Below, piece by piece: positions 46,831-58,870 of a DNA stretch of 64,000 bases. The first letter of the stretch is position 1; every line of letters starts with the position of its first letter. A model generated the notes under the pieces. The model searched no databases and had not been told where the DNA came from. It saw only the letters and a list, made by a program, of their open reading frames with translations. Source of the DNA: Pyxicephalus adspersus (Eukaryota; Chordata; Amphibia; Anura; Pyxicephalidae); the NCBI RefSeq assembly GCF_032062135.1, contig NC_092859.1, positions 32,981,579 through 33,045,578 of the forward strand. Direction: 5' to 3'. The position numbers were made by a program, and so were the translations under genes.

Positions 46831-49486
46831 GAAACCCTATGTTAGGTTAGTCTCTTGGTTTACATTATACATTAGATTACATGTAAAAAATACATTAAAT
46901 ATTTTTCTAAATCCAGTGCATGGATTCTTGTGTTTCAAATAAACAACACTACACACAGTAAAACAACATACTAACCAAACAAACATGTATTTAAAATTCT
47001 TTAACTGTCAAGCACAACTCATTGTTCATAATAACAGCTCAACACAAAATAACATAAAATCCTTAAAAATTCAGCAAAAATTAGCTCAATTATAGGATAA
47101 CCCAAAAAAATCACAAGTCTGTATCTAACAGCATATGACAATGTATTCCCATGTTTTGCTTTTTGTATTTGATATTGATGATGATGTTGGTATTCTTTTC
47201 TATGCTGAAACAATCTTTAGATGTTCCTTACTTTGTCTCAATTGGGTAAAGGGTCTTGTTCAAAACATACTGGCTTGTGGCTAGAATGTCACACACTGAC
47301 ATTTTATTTTTTTCCCCTACTGTTGTATTTTATTTGTCTATATACTGGTATATATGTATTATTTTTTTTCTATAGGAAATTAGGTTAGATTAGAGGGGAC
47401 AAGCCCTAGTTTCTATCCAATGACTTCTACATTTCTTTGAGGGTACCTATAAAGAAACTGAAGGTCACTTCAATGTCTTCATTAAATGCATGCACTCAGT
47501 GGTGTAGATATACCATGGTAACTCAGTGGGTGGCTATGTGGTCTGTGGGTGGAAAGGAGCCCAATTAGGGGAGTTCTTAGGGCACATCAAACATAGAAAA
47601 GTCCTCTCTTAGCCTCTTATTAGTTAGAAAGTTGCTCTTTACACTGACCCTGTACGCTCTGTGACACTCAATAATAGGAAAAGCTGATATCAGATGTAGA
47701 GGAGGAGACTTTAGAATCGTTGTCACCAATCTATAGGCTGTGCTGTAAGAAGAATTTGTTTAGCTGTCTTAGCAGTGTAGATTTATTGCCCTCTGAGCTG
47801 TACATCCAGCCAGCACTTAAATTTACTCAGTATAGGTCAGTTAATAAACCAGTGAGTCTAACATTCGCCAAACACTTTCTGATGGAGAATCACTGCCAAT
47901 CATGCCCCTATGTCTAGCCCCCCCACCTCTAGAAACAAACCATTGTCTGTGGTTATGCAGAGAAAACCCCACAGCCTAAAGAAGTCATGTGCATCAGCCA
48001 TAATATATATGATTATGATGGCAATACTATTGCTGTTACAACATTCTGGACCCTGGTAATGTTCTTTTATGTAGACCTCTCTCTTGCCATGAACTTTAGG
48101 TATGTCCCCACATATACTCAGTTAGTCATTTGTACCTAAGTGCAAAGTTTCTTGAAGTGTATCTAAGGAAAACCTTTTTTTCTAATTTTGCATTGGAAAA
48201 TGGTAAAACCCTTGACCCCGATATCTCCCTTCCCCCAAAGGGTTGTTAACAGAATATCTGTCTCAATAATTTTCTTTCACCTTTTGCTGGGGTGAAAAAC
48301 AATCACCAGGATGAATAGAGGGGTGAATATTACCAGCAGGGACACAGACAATATGTTTAGCCCTGCCCCAGTCAATACAAAACTATAAAATAAGTAAGTT
48401 TTATATAAAAGAGATTCTAAGGGTTCAGCTTATAACTAAACATAAGGGTATTAGCTATAGGGTGAAGGGTTTCTAATACAAGTGCTAAGTTAAGTAATTT
48501 ATATCTTAGTGCAAGTTTCGTTTATGCTTCTCCAAGGAACTAGCATCTTGCAGCACCTAGAATACACTTATTTTAATTATATAGCATGAAGTGTATAGAT
48601 GTGTGTGGTTATAAGGAACTTGGGCCATGAAGATGCCAAAAAATAAACAGACCAAAAATCTGTCCCTCTTTTCTAATACATTTTCACCGCCTTGATAAGA
48701 TAAGAGTTCTTGTCTATTGTGTAATGTTTTCATTTTCTCAAATTGTTTTTTTTTTTAAGTTCAACTCCTTTAACTAAGGCATAAAAGGGATGTAATTCCA
48801 GTTCCCTTGAATAAATTTACAGCTAAACTCTGTCTTGAAGAGCTCTCCAACTTTACACTGGCATCCCTAGCCAATAATGGCACTTTGTATTTTACACACT
48901 TACTTAAGTGACCTGCTGAGTTTGTGAACTCTGATCTGGTTTGACTGTTGTCCCGCTTCCAGGTGGAATCTGTACAAAGCTTGAGATCCACAAACTGTTT
49001 TGTGGCTTGTAATCTCACTGTAATCAACAATTCTGAGATTTGTGTTGTGTCTGTAAAAGAGGATGAGATATTTAGTTGGAACACAATTGCAACTTATTAG
49101 GAAAAGTAATTTTTTTTTGCTGAGATACTAAATTTAGAGAGATTTGAGCACAAGCATATGCAAGCATGATTAGGAATGTCTTTCAGGTCTGACCCACAAT
49201 GAAACATTACCTCTAGACACTGGTTTACAGACAGACAAGGCAAGAAATAACTTCTTAATATGACCCCTATCTAATACTACCACCATGGTAGAAAAAGAAA
49301 ACTTTTTTAACCCTGTCAGGGTAAAAAATTGAGAAGAAAATCGCCTGCAATAGGAGAGTGTCAAACTTACCTGTACAGCAGCTTGTGTCCTTTTGTTCCA
49401 GGAATGTGGACTCTGTAACCCTTCTCAGCACTGTGGTGACAACCTCTGACTCCTATGTCCATACAGGAGTCAGCAGCGCCCTAGAG

Positions 49487-49729
49487 CAATGTTTCTCAAC
49501 CTTTTTAACACAGGGGAACCACTTGAAATAACATTCAGGTCTTCAGGGACACCGTGCTTTAATTTTAAATATAAACTATATCCACAACTCACAGTATGGT
49601 GATAGTGTGGTGATGAGTAGGAAAAATGCCCCCTACATTGGCTTTGGGAAGAATGGAAGAATGGGAGGGTCACAAATTATCCAAGGAACTCCTAGAAATC
49701 TCTGGAGTAACCCTGATTGAGAAACACTG
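49487..49729. mobile_element. hAT-like non-autonomous element, copy B
   Basis: Starts CAATGTTTCTCAACC and ends GATTGAGAAACACTG. The flanks CCCTAGAG and GTCTAGAG agree at 6 of 8 bases, fitting an 8-bp hAT target duplication. The middle matches copy A at 4455-4730 (ggtcttcaggga, ctatatccacaa). Confidence 0.65.
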
Positions 49730-49913
49730 GTCTAGAGCTGGAGAATGGGTGTGGGACAGGCAGAGAAGTTTACAGCATTGGAGTGCAGGGTAAGCAGAAA
49801 ACACAAGCTGCTGGAGAGGTGAGGGACAAAATGCCTTGATTGAAGGGATAATACAAAAACCACAATATACAAACTTGATATATTGTCTTACTTTTGGTTT
49901 TCAATTTACAGTA

Positions 49914-50405
49914 CAGGTAGTCCTCGGGTTACATACGAGATAGGGAATGTAGGTTTGTTCTTATGTTGAATTTGTATGTAAGTCAGAACAGGTACATTAT
50001 TTTAATATATGCAATTAGGAAAGATGTTTGTCTCAACATAATGTTAGGCAGCATGGTGTCAGTTACTGTATAAAATCCCCACTGTCAGTTAATACCAAAG
50101 CAAAAAAAAAAAAAAAAAGCTATGGAACCTAGACAATAATTAACTAACTGGGACAAGCTGTGCTTTAATATGCAAAAGGAAACAACTGCAGAGTTTGTCT
50201 TGGTCATTGAAGAGTTACAAAAGGCTGTAGAAAGAGCTCAGTCCTTAAGATCACCCACATCCTCAGCTGTGTTTAGCAAAAGATTTCTTCTGCAAATCAT
50301 GCAACCTGCCCCCTGTCAAGCCTCTGTCCTGCACAGAATAGGCAGGGAAGCCCCGTTTGTATCTAGATGTCCGTATGTCAGATGTCATTAACCCGGGACT
50401 ACCTG
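49914..50405. mobile_element. pogo/Tigger-like non-autonomous DNA transposon
   Basis: The ends CAGGTAGTCCTCGGGTTA and TAACCCGGGACTACCTG are near-perfect inverted repeats, flanked by TA on both sides, the Tc1/mariner/pogo target. A poly(A) run lies inside (50102-50118). No convincing transposase is present; the 73-codon frame inside is probably chance. Confidence 0.75.
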
Positions 50406-52104
50406 TATAGGTAACTGAAATGTAGATCAAATATTTAGGGTAAAACATAAAGACTTGGCATGGGGTCACCAATGACACCAAAGAATGATTACATTACAAA
50501 AAAGTGAAATTCTTTAAAGTTGAATTCCAGACATACATAGCAAATTACCAAACTAATATAAAATATTGCAATTATTTTTCTTACCTAAAAGAAAATACAT
50601 TCAGCTTATTTTTTCTGTGAGCACCCCTCCCAAACAACATAACCTATTTAAAATGTACCCAAATTAAAATTTTTATCTTACATAAAGGGTTGTTTACCTT
50701 CTTTTTTGTGGGGAGTGGATTTAAGACAGAATGGGAGAGCAGAGCCTCCTAGAATACCCGCGTCATGTATCCCAGGAGGTTTTTTCTCGGGCATGCACAG
50801 AAGGAACTTTTTCCTAAATGGGGAAAAAATAATGGCGATCTCACGTATGCGCAGTGAGATAGGCACTCTACTTTTACCAACTACCTCACCTGATCTCGCG
50901 CCTGCACAGTGCAGACATCGGGTGACATAGGCAGAAGGTGAAAGAAGGGAAATAAGGATGGCAAAAGGAGTTGCCAGGACAAAAGAGCATTCCAGGATGA
51001 CATGGGACCAGTTCCGGGAAACCTCCAAAGGGATTGACAGATCTGCAAAAGTAGAGTTTTTTTTTTAGTTTTCTTCCGCATTAAGTGACCTCCCTGCTGT
51101 TACCCAATACAGCTTGGTCACAGGCAGACCAATAGCCTTCTGAATAGATATTAAAGGAGCAATATTATTATTGTCTGAACAGGAAACTCCTACTTCCAGA
51201 CTAAGAGCTGTGAAGTGAGACCTGTCAGCCTCATAGTGGTGGTCCTCAATCTTGTGGTCCACATTACAGAAGATTGTAGGAAGCTAAAATTTAAAAAATA
51301 AAATAACAAAAAGTTTCAATTAATAACTGTGCATGTAAAAATGCACACAACACTAGAATAACATGTATCTTTTAGATTAAAATGGGATTCAGCTTTAAAA
51401 TGCCTGAAAAGAGATTTCTTTCTTTAACAGCTGATCACTTCAAAAAAAGGCACTTAAGGACTATGTGGTGGGACTAGAAGGAAACACAATCTGTGTTTCA
51501 TTAGGTAAATAAACCTGACCAATTTTGTTATGCGGTTTCAGCTGAACACAAGTGGTTCTCTGATAGCCTGAGACTTGCTGAACTTCTGAGTAATAGACAC
51601 CAAAAACCCTGATCATTATGCGGAAGTGATAGTTTTCTGGATCTAGCTTGTCAGGGCAAAGGTTAACACACCGACATCAATAATTCATTGTAATGTTTGT
51701 AAAAGCATGAAGCCTCACACTATTCCGTAAATGTAGCCCTCAGATAAACTCAGACATTTGTAGCAAGTGCTTAAATGCACATGTTGAATGGAAAACCTCT
51801 TCTTGGTGCCAAATGTAGTGTACGCATTACAGCATAGCACCACATTATATAATTACAGATTAAAATATAGGCTGTTTTTATTGTATTTTAAAATTACATT
51901 TAGACAGCGATTTATAGCAGACTTTAAAAAGTGAACGTTTACTACTAAACTTAATTGTTCCCAAGCAAAACTCTATTTTTTGTTCTGATTTCCTTTAGAT
52001 AGCAGTGTACTTTCTGTACCTTGGTTTACGTGTTCTGTAGTCTCCTGGCTGTAAATCTGCAGTGTAAAGTCAGACAATGACGTTTTTAAATCCTGGACCA
52101 GATC

Positions 52105-52190
52105 CATATCAGGTTTGCTGGATCACCCAGCTTCGCTGATTAAAGTGTATCCTCTCTGGCCTTGAAGAGCTTTAATAAATCAGGTCCATA
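52105..52190 (-). repeat. Dispersed repeat, copy 4 (inverted)
   Basis: The minus strand reads acctgatttattaaagctct, tcaaggccagagaggataca and agctgggtgatccagcaaac. Confidence 0.65.
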
Positions 52191-52769
52191 GTGTTTAACA
52201 AGAAAGGATAAGGATCATCAAAATAGCAGCCATATTGATGACCAGTTCTTTTCCCTCCCCATTTTCCCCTTTTCTCCATTTTAATTCATCAAATGTATTA
52301 ATCACAATTTATTGCATTTCCAAAGACACCTTTTTCATTGCTATATAGCTAGTTTACCTAATTGTCCTACAGTTTAGTATGTGAAAGGTAACCTATAGGA
52401 ACCCATTCACACCCACACATGTGGGTTATCATATGGGCTGCAATATACCAATAGGTGTTAATGGGCCCTCAGATATGTAAGATTCTATTGTTTTGCACTG
52501 GGTGGTAAGTCTAACACTAGGAACAAGCTAATAGAATGAAACAGCATGAAGATGATTTCATTAATGCTCTGCCCCTATTACTGTACAATAACCATCTGTG
52601 AATGACTAGGAAAGCAGAATATCACATTTTTTTTTCTTTTAGTGACCCATTACACAGATTATCATTACTATGATTTTAGATTACCAGAGAAGTGTTGAGG
52701 ACCTGTACATACAGAATATACATGAAAGAAAAAAACAATTCAAAGCAATAGGGAAAATGAGATGGTCAC

Positions 52770-54060
52770 TGTTCAAAAGTTTGCATATCCCAATACTGTG
52801 TAGTGCCACCATTAGCATTATTGATGGTATTCAACCTTTTGTGGGGGTTGTGGATGAGTTCCTTGATTTTCTCAGATGGTAAGGAAACCCATTCCTCTTG
52901 TCCCATGAAATCTTGCATGATCTCCACATTTGAGAACTCCCCCAAATGATTTAATGATATTGAGGTCAGGTAACTATGATGGCTATTTACAGCTTCTGAA
53001 CTAATGCAATGCAAGTAGTCCTCAAATTTTGTTCTAGACATTTAGAGGCCTGTCTGGATGTTGTTTGTCATATTGTAGGTGGACTGTCTAGTGGCACTGG
53101 CATAGTAAAAGTTTTTTTTTCTTGAGAGCCTCTTGAGAGAAGTTCCTTCTTTTTGTGCATCTTGAAACAGCAACATTTGTACACAACATTCTTTGCTTGT
53201 AGGTCAACTGACAGTTCTTTTGCTTTTCCCCATGGCTTCATATCCAGCAAAGTCAGTGCAGCTCTGAATTAATTTGAACTATTTATATACAGGGATGGAT
53301 AACAAATCAAAAAACTTGCACGTCTGGTTACTCTCCCTTAACCTCCCTAGCGGTAACCCAGAGTGTGACTCTGGGTCGAAAAAAGTTGCTAAAAGCGGTA
53401 ACCCTGAGTCACACTCGTTGTAGGTAATCCTATGGGAGGTAATAGTAAATACAGCCTTACCTGATCCGCCGGCGTCCCCCATCATCCATCGCTGCGATCT
53501 TCGTGTTCTTTCTTCTTCCCCCGGCCGGCTTCTGCACCCAATGAGTCACCGGGGAGTTCCTGGTGACGTCGGTGCGTGTGTACGTTGCCGGCTGGGATGG
53601 GCGGGAAATTCAAAAACTATTTCTATTGCATTCAATACAAAATAACTGTATTGAATGCAATACATTGGATTTATATGTGTAAAATCGGTACATTGTTTTC
53701 AAAAACATTTATTTTATATAAAATAGTATGAGTATAAAATGTATTTTTTTTATTAAAAAAAAATTTGAAAAAAAGTTTTAAAAAATATATAGATTTTTTA
53801 ATTTATTCAATTTATTATTTTTACATGATTTTGTGTTTCAAACTTTATTATACTCATAATATTATATTATACTGTAAAATAAATTTTCATGAAAAACAAT
53901 GTACCGCTTTTAGACATATAAAACCGGAAAGAAATGAACCGCTATGGAGGTTAACTACCCTTAACTGGAACCTATGTGTGTGAACTTGTGTATGTTATCA
54001 GCTCCAACATTCATAGGTACGTAAACTTTTATTCATGCCCATTTGGTTTAGTTTATCCTT
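52770..54060 (-). pseudogene. Degraded Tc1-like transposase on minus strand, interrupted by a nested element
   Basis: Read on the minus strand, 53068-53250 has WGKAKELSVDLQ, like a Tc1 transposase N-terminus. The stretch 52766-53041 ends EEWVSLPSEKIKELI followed by HKRLNTINNANGGTTQYW, like the C-terminal end of that family. The middle, including the DDE catalytic region, is absent. The outer ends carry similar sequence (TTCAAAAGTTTGCATA and TACGTAAACTTTTATT), which may be the inverted repeats. The TTAA-site element at 53342-53950 sits inside it. Borders are approximate. Confidence 0.6.
53342..53950. mobile_element. TTAA-site non-autonomous DNA transposon (piggyBac- or Kolobok-type)
   Basis: Terminal inverted repeats CCTCCCTAGCGGT and ACCGCTATGGAGG, with TTAA at 53338-53341 and 53951-53954. 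Inside are two strong palindromes: ACCCAGAGT/ACTCTGGGT near 53,357-53,377, and a 15-bp perfect stem TATTGCATTCAATAC/GTATTGAATGCAATA near 53,620-53,665. GC-rich at the left, very AT-rich at the right. No transposase. Confidence 0.8.
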
Positions 54061-55020
54061 ATGGAATAGGGGTACAGGAAATTATGTGACAAAAATGTGT
54101 ATAAATTGCACCCCCTTACACAGTAATATGTTCAAACAATTGTAAAGTTCAAGCAATGACCAATATTTTACAAATTCTTTCATTGTAGTAAACTTATAAG
54201 CACAAATATTTATATTATGTGAAGCTTTTATGTTTTTAGGATGATAAACAAGTAGCACACAACTTGGGGTAAACGGGTATGTTTATACACATATGGACAG
54301 AATGAATGATATAACAGTGTTTATGTGCATATATGGACTAAAGGGATGGTATATTAGTTGCCTATGTTATTATTAAACTGTGACCTCTCTTGCATTCTGC
54401 CACTTTTTTGTATATGGAGCTGCTTACAACATTTTCTCACCTAATCTCTAACCTTTACATATAAAACTGTGTAAATTAGATTAGATTTACCTGAAGAATT
54501 AGATTTATTGAATTGGTTGTATGTTCCCTTATGAGTAACTAAGTTATGGTAGAGGGATATGTGAGATACTGTTATTAAAATGAAGAGTGCACCCTTCAAT
54601 ATCACTGTGAAAAGAATTCATTGTGTGTTTATTATGTGCTTTGGGTCAGAGAATCCGGGTGTAATAGGCCAAGGCTGTAAATCTTCATGTTTTGAGTCAG
54701 CGGGGAAGCAAAACAAGAGAAAGGGAGAGAAATGGGTGATCTGCAGTTTGCATAGAAGAGCATGTCCATGACAATCTGGGAGTTATCAAGGGAAAAGTCA
54801 GCTTCTTACGGGCCACAGTGAGGAAGACCCATGCTAAGCATGTAAAGTTGTGAACTCCAAGCAAGGATATGGTTTAACAGTTTGTCAGACCCTTCTAAAG
54901 AGCTTTAGCATTAGGTGTTTGCGGGAAACCAAAACTCCCTGATCTGTTGTAGCTTGATCACTACCTAAAGAGGACTTTCTGTGTTCTGTAATTACAATCC
55001 TCTGTAAACCACAGATGAAA

Positions 55021-55410
55021 CACTATATGGCCAAGAGCATGTTGTCACTCCTCCAAATTATTATTGTAACTATTCCCAGTGAGCGGTAGTATTATTACTA
55101 CAACATACAAGGACATTTTAAACAATGGTGTCCATTTAACCCTGCATTGTGGTAATTTGAAATTGGCCCTTTTCAGTTCTAGCATTGTGCCCTTCTCTAA
55201 AAAAAAGTGGATTGACACGTTTGGTGTGGGGGAACTAGTGGTCTGCACAGAGCCATGACCAAGCACTATTGAACACTTGTGGAATAATTGGAATGCTTAA
55301 TGTGAGTAATAGTAATGCCCATTGTTTTGGAATACAATACACCACAAATTCATACAGATGTCATGGAAGATGACCACAAATTCATGGCCACCTGGTGTTT
55401 GTGCTAGACC
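55021..55410. mobile_element. Tc1-derived short element (CACTATATGG end), copy B
   Basis: Starts CACTATATGGCCAAGAGCAT. It shares with 8520-8921 segments such as ggcccttttcagttctagcatt, gtttggtgtggggga and gaacactt, in the same internal order. The right border near 'catggccacctggtg' is approximate. Confidence 0.55.
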
Positions 55411-57239
55411 TTACATATATTTTTATATTTGTTTTTTTTTACCTGAAATGATTGTTTGCTCCAAAATTTAAAATAGAGAAAAAGAGTTGCTAGATGTGGA
55501 AGATGTGATGTGACATCAGAAGGTTGAACTAAAACTCCCCAGAGTAAAAACTGGGTCTTAGAGAATAAGTTTCAAAGAGCAAGGTAATGCAATCACATTG
55601 CCAGGAGACAAATGACCACATAGAGAAAGAAGAAAATAATTTTCAGGTGTTAAGTGGCCTGAATTTACTAAAGCTTGTTTTTTCAGCGACAACAGAAATA
55701 TATTGCAGGGAATGTCAGAGCTCCTGATCTATATTGGTGGGGAGAATATTTAGAAATAGCAGGTTCTTCCTCTTTTGTTCATGTTGGGGGATTTCATGGC
55801 ACATCAGGAATGAATTGCAGCTGTTGACAGCAGTTCTGTCTAGCCAGTTCATGTCATCATAAGAACTTTCACTGCACTGCTAAAGGTCTGAAAGCCATTG
55901 GGGCGGCCCCACTGTCTGCCTCTAAGACGCACAATATTCTTAACTCCTAGTCATAGACTGCTGTCCTAAAAATATTGCTCACTAGCAGCAAGTATAACAA
56001 CATTTTTGTTTCTGAAAAATTGTTTAAAGTGTTTTTTTTTTTAAACTTTTTAAGTAAAAGATTAGGAAATTGACAACCTAACTGTCTGTGTCCCACTAAA
56101 AAAATGTTTTCACCTTCTGTCCCAAAAAAAGTAATCAGAAATTAAAGGTGAACTAAAATCCCATCTTAGAAAGTTTTCAGAGGAACAGATGTCTCCAATA
56201 TAAGGTTTTACCTTGTACAAAATTTTTCAGTTTCCTCTCATGGGATAAATAATTAACAAGATAAAATAGGGTAAATCTCCCCAGCAGGGACAAAGGTAAA
56301 ATCTTTACTTACTCAAAACTACAAAAAAAAAAATGAGTTGCTCTTACATACATTTTACTATAATGAAGTCATACATCCTAGTTAGGTAATATTCAGATGG
56401 TTGTGCTAAGTGATAAATATTTTGCAATTAGGAACATGTTGAAAAATCCCCTTCAACAATAGGCAATTGTTATTAACAACCCTTTATGAGAATGACAATA
56501 TGACATGAGAATTAAAAAAAGTTTTTCAAGCTGTTTTTTTTAGGATGTCTTTAACATGGGCCAAACATTGGTTGCTGTTTTGGTTCAGCTGAAACCGCTT
56601 GGTTGACAAGGTATGAAAAAATATGTGGGTAGCCACTATTTATATTAGCTGGTGGTTGTGATGGGGTGGGACTGTCACTGATACCACCAGCAAAAGCTCC
56701 CAAATATTTATGAGTTTTCTCACTAGCTAGTGGGAGTCCCAGGGGTGGTAATGCACATCTTCCCTGTATTCTACCAAACAGTAAGACTAGTTTTCTATTT
56801 TTTTGCTGAGTTTAGTAAAATGGAATCTAAGGTTTCCTCTGAGTGTGCTAAGAACATTTCTTGTGTTTTGCCCAGCATCAGGATGTATTGTATGTAGCTC
56901 AAGGCTGGCAATCGTCTACAGAGCACTCTGGGTACCCGAGGGTTTTGTGTTGCAGATGTATACACGGTGCTGACGAGACATGTGCCTGAAAGATGATTTC
57001 AAGAAATGTTTTTAGTTGCTGGGGAATTCTAAGCTTTCCTGACGTCAGTTCTAGGTTTTTCCAGTCTGGATCCATCCTTAGGGATGTTTTACATTTATAT
57101 ATTAATTTTTTGAACAAGGGCTGCACTATTGGTGGAAGGCTGCTACTGTATTATAACCTAGCTAATTTAAACATACTACCCAGATCAGATATGAAGATGC
57201 TGCATTGTATGTGTATCTGTATTAATAATATTTGACTGC

Positions 57240-58000
57240 AGAATAACAGAAACCACAGACCTCCACTTACACTAACCTACCTAACCAACATTGCCCCATT
57301 AAAGACAACACTTAGTTTATAGTCAAATATCCCACAGGCCTTTTATTAATAATTTTACTATTAACTCTATGAAATTTCACATCGACATACAATTTTTATG
57401 ACATCGATAATAACAGAATAAGTTCAAACCAACATAAAACAAACAAACAAAATACATAACAAATTCCCAATCAACATCTTCCCAGGTTGCCGGACCTCAA
57501 AGTCATTTACCACATCAACTGGGATCTGTGTGAACCTAATATTGCTGCTCCCAGTGGCACCATTGCCTAGCTCAATATCAAAAACTACTCACAGCCTACC
57601 CCACACAACAGCTTAGTTCACCTCCATTTCAGGCCATTCAGGAGACTGCAAACTAAAGATGGGTCCTTACCCAATTGAATACTGACACCAAGGAACATTG
57701 CCCTCGAAGGACCTCAACCGCATACCCTTACCCAACCATTACCCACAGTAGTATTCCACAACTTTGAACCTTTGCCACAACCAAGGGAGGGAGGGTGGGA
57801 AGCTCACTCTAGCTCAGCTAAAATTTCTGATCACCTCACCTCTCAACTCCCTCACTTTTATGACCTTGGTTCCACCCTAACCTCCTCCCTGCCACCATTT
57901 CTCAACCTGGCCCTTCTATAACCCCTCTCCTGTCTGCTGTGTTGTTCTCCTAGGCCCTTGCCTATGCTCCCTGAATCTGCTCATTCCAGGCCGGTCTTTA
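57240..58000. repeat. A/C-rich, G-poor repeat block, copy 2
   Basis: Contains acaggccttttattaataat, gggagggagggtgggaag and many cctcacct / ccctaacctcc runs, similar to the block at 33.2-34.2 kb. No coding match. Confidence 0.4.
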
Positions 58001-58424
58001 ATATGAATATTTACGACTGAAATTAAATTACCTTCCATTATTTATGCTATCCCTGTTTCCTAACTCTCCAGCTTATCAACACTCTAAAATCTTTTCAAAT
58101 ACCTGCCATACATGTTTCTATGCTTCTCCGTACAATGCAGGTAGATCATGGCTAGTGGAAGGGGTGTAAGGATGCTGTACATCGTCTTCTAGCACAATTC
58201 CCCCCTACCTAATTATTCCTCTCAAGGGCCCTCAGCTCTGATGCAAGCAGGTAACCGCCTCTGGAGGAGTTATGTAAATCTTAAAATGCCACTATAGGTA
58301 GGTGTCACTCCTGAAGAGTGGACATTCCTAGGAAAAGCGGTCTTCTTTTTTTAAGGAAAATGCATCTAGTCACAACTACAAATCCACAGATGTTTAAAAA
58401 AAATGCAGTGCATAGACCACCTGT

Positions 58425-58870
58425 CACACATAGCTATCCCCTTACTCTCTATGAACTTGTCCTGCAAGTACAGGACTCTTGTGGATAACCCCCCCTAAAA
58501 TGTAATCACTAAACTATATCATACCAGGTCATACCATGCTACCCTGTCTCACGAAGCTGGCCACTACCCTTTTGTGAACCCCAATTTCTCTTTCCCAGTA
58601 GAAAAAGGGAAATGTAGGATACCAAGGTCACATATAAATGTTTGTCCGCTTATGTTCTTTGCACCCCAATTTCTCCTGAAATGGGAGCTGTAATTTTGTT
58701 AAATTTTAGGATAAGTGGGGGACTCTTGTGGCTAACTCTCCCTAAAATTTTATTGATGCAGCGCCATCACAAGATAATAACAACTATAGCTATCATACCG
58801 TGCTACCCTGTCACACATATCTGGCTACTAACCTTCTGTGAACCCAATTTCTCAGGAATGGGGAGACGTA
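58425..58870 (+). repeat. Tandem duplication, about 245-bp period
   Basis: ggactcttgtggataac, taccctgtctcacgaagctg and ttttgtgaaccccaatttct (58,470-58,592) recur in order at 58,717-58,856 with about 20% change. A third partial copy begins the block. Confidence 0.6.

Noticed and set aside
50170..50391. Transposase candidate inside the pogo-like element
   Set aside because: 73 codons with no DDE or HTH pattern that I can recognise.
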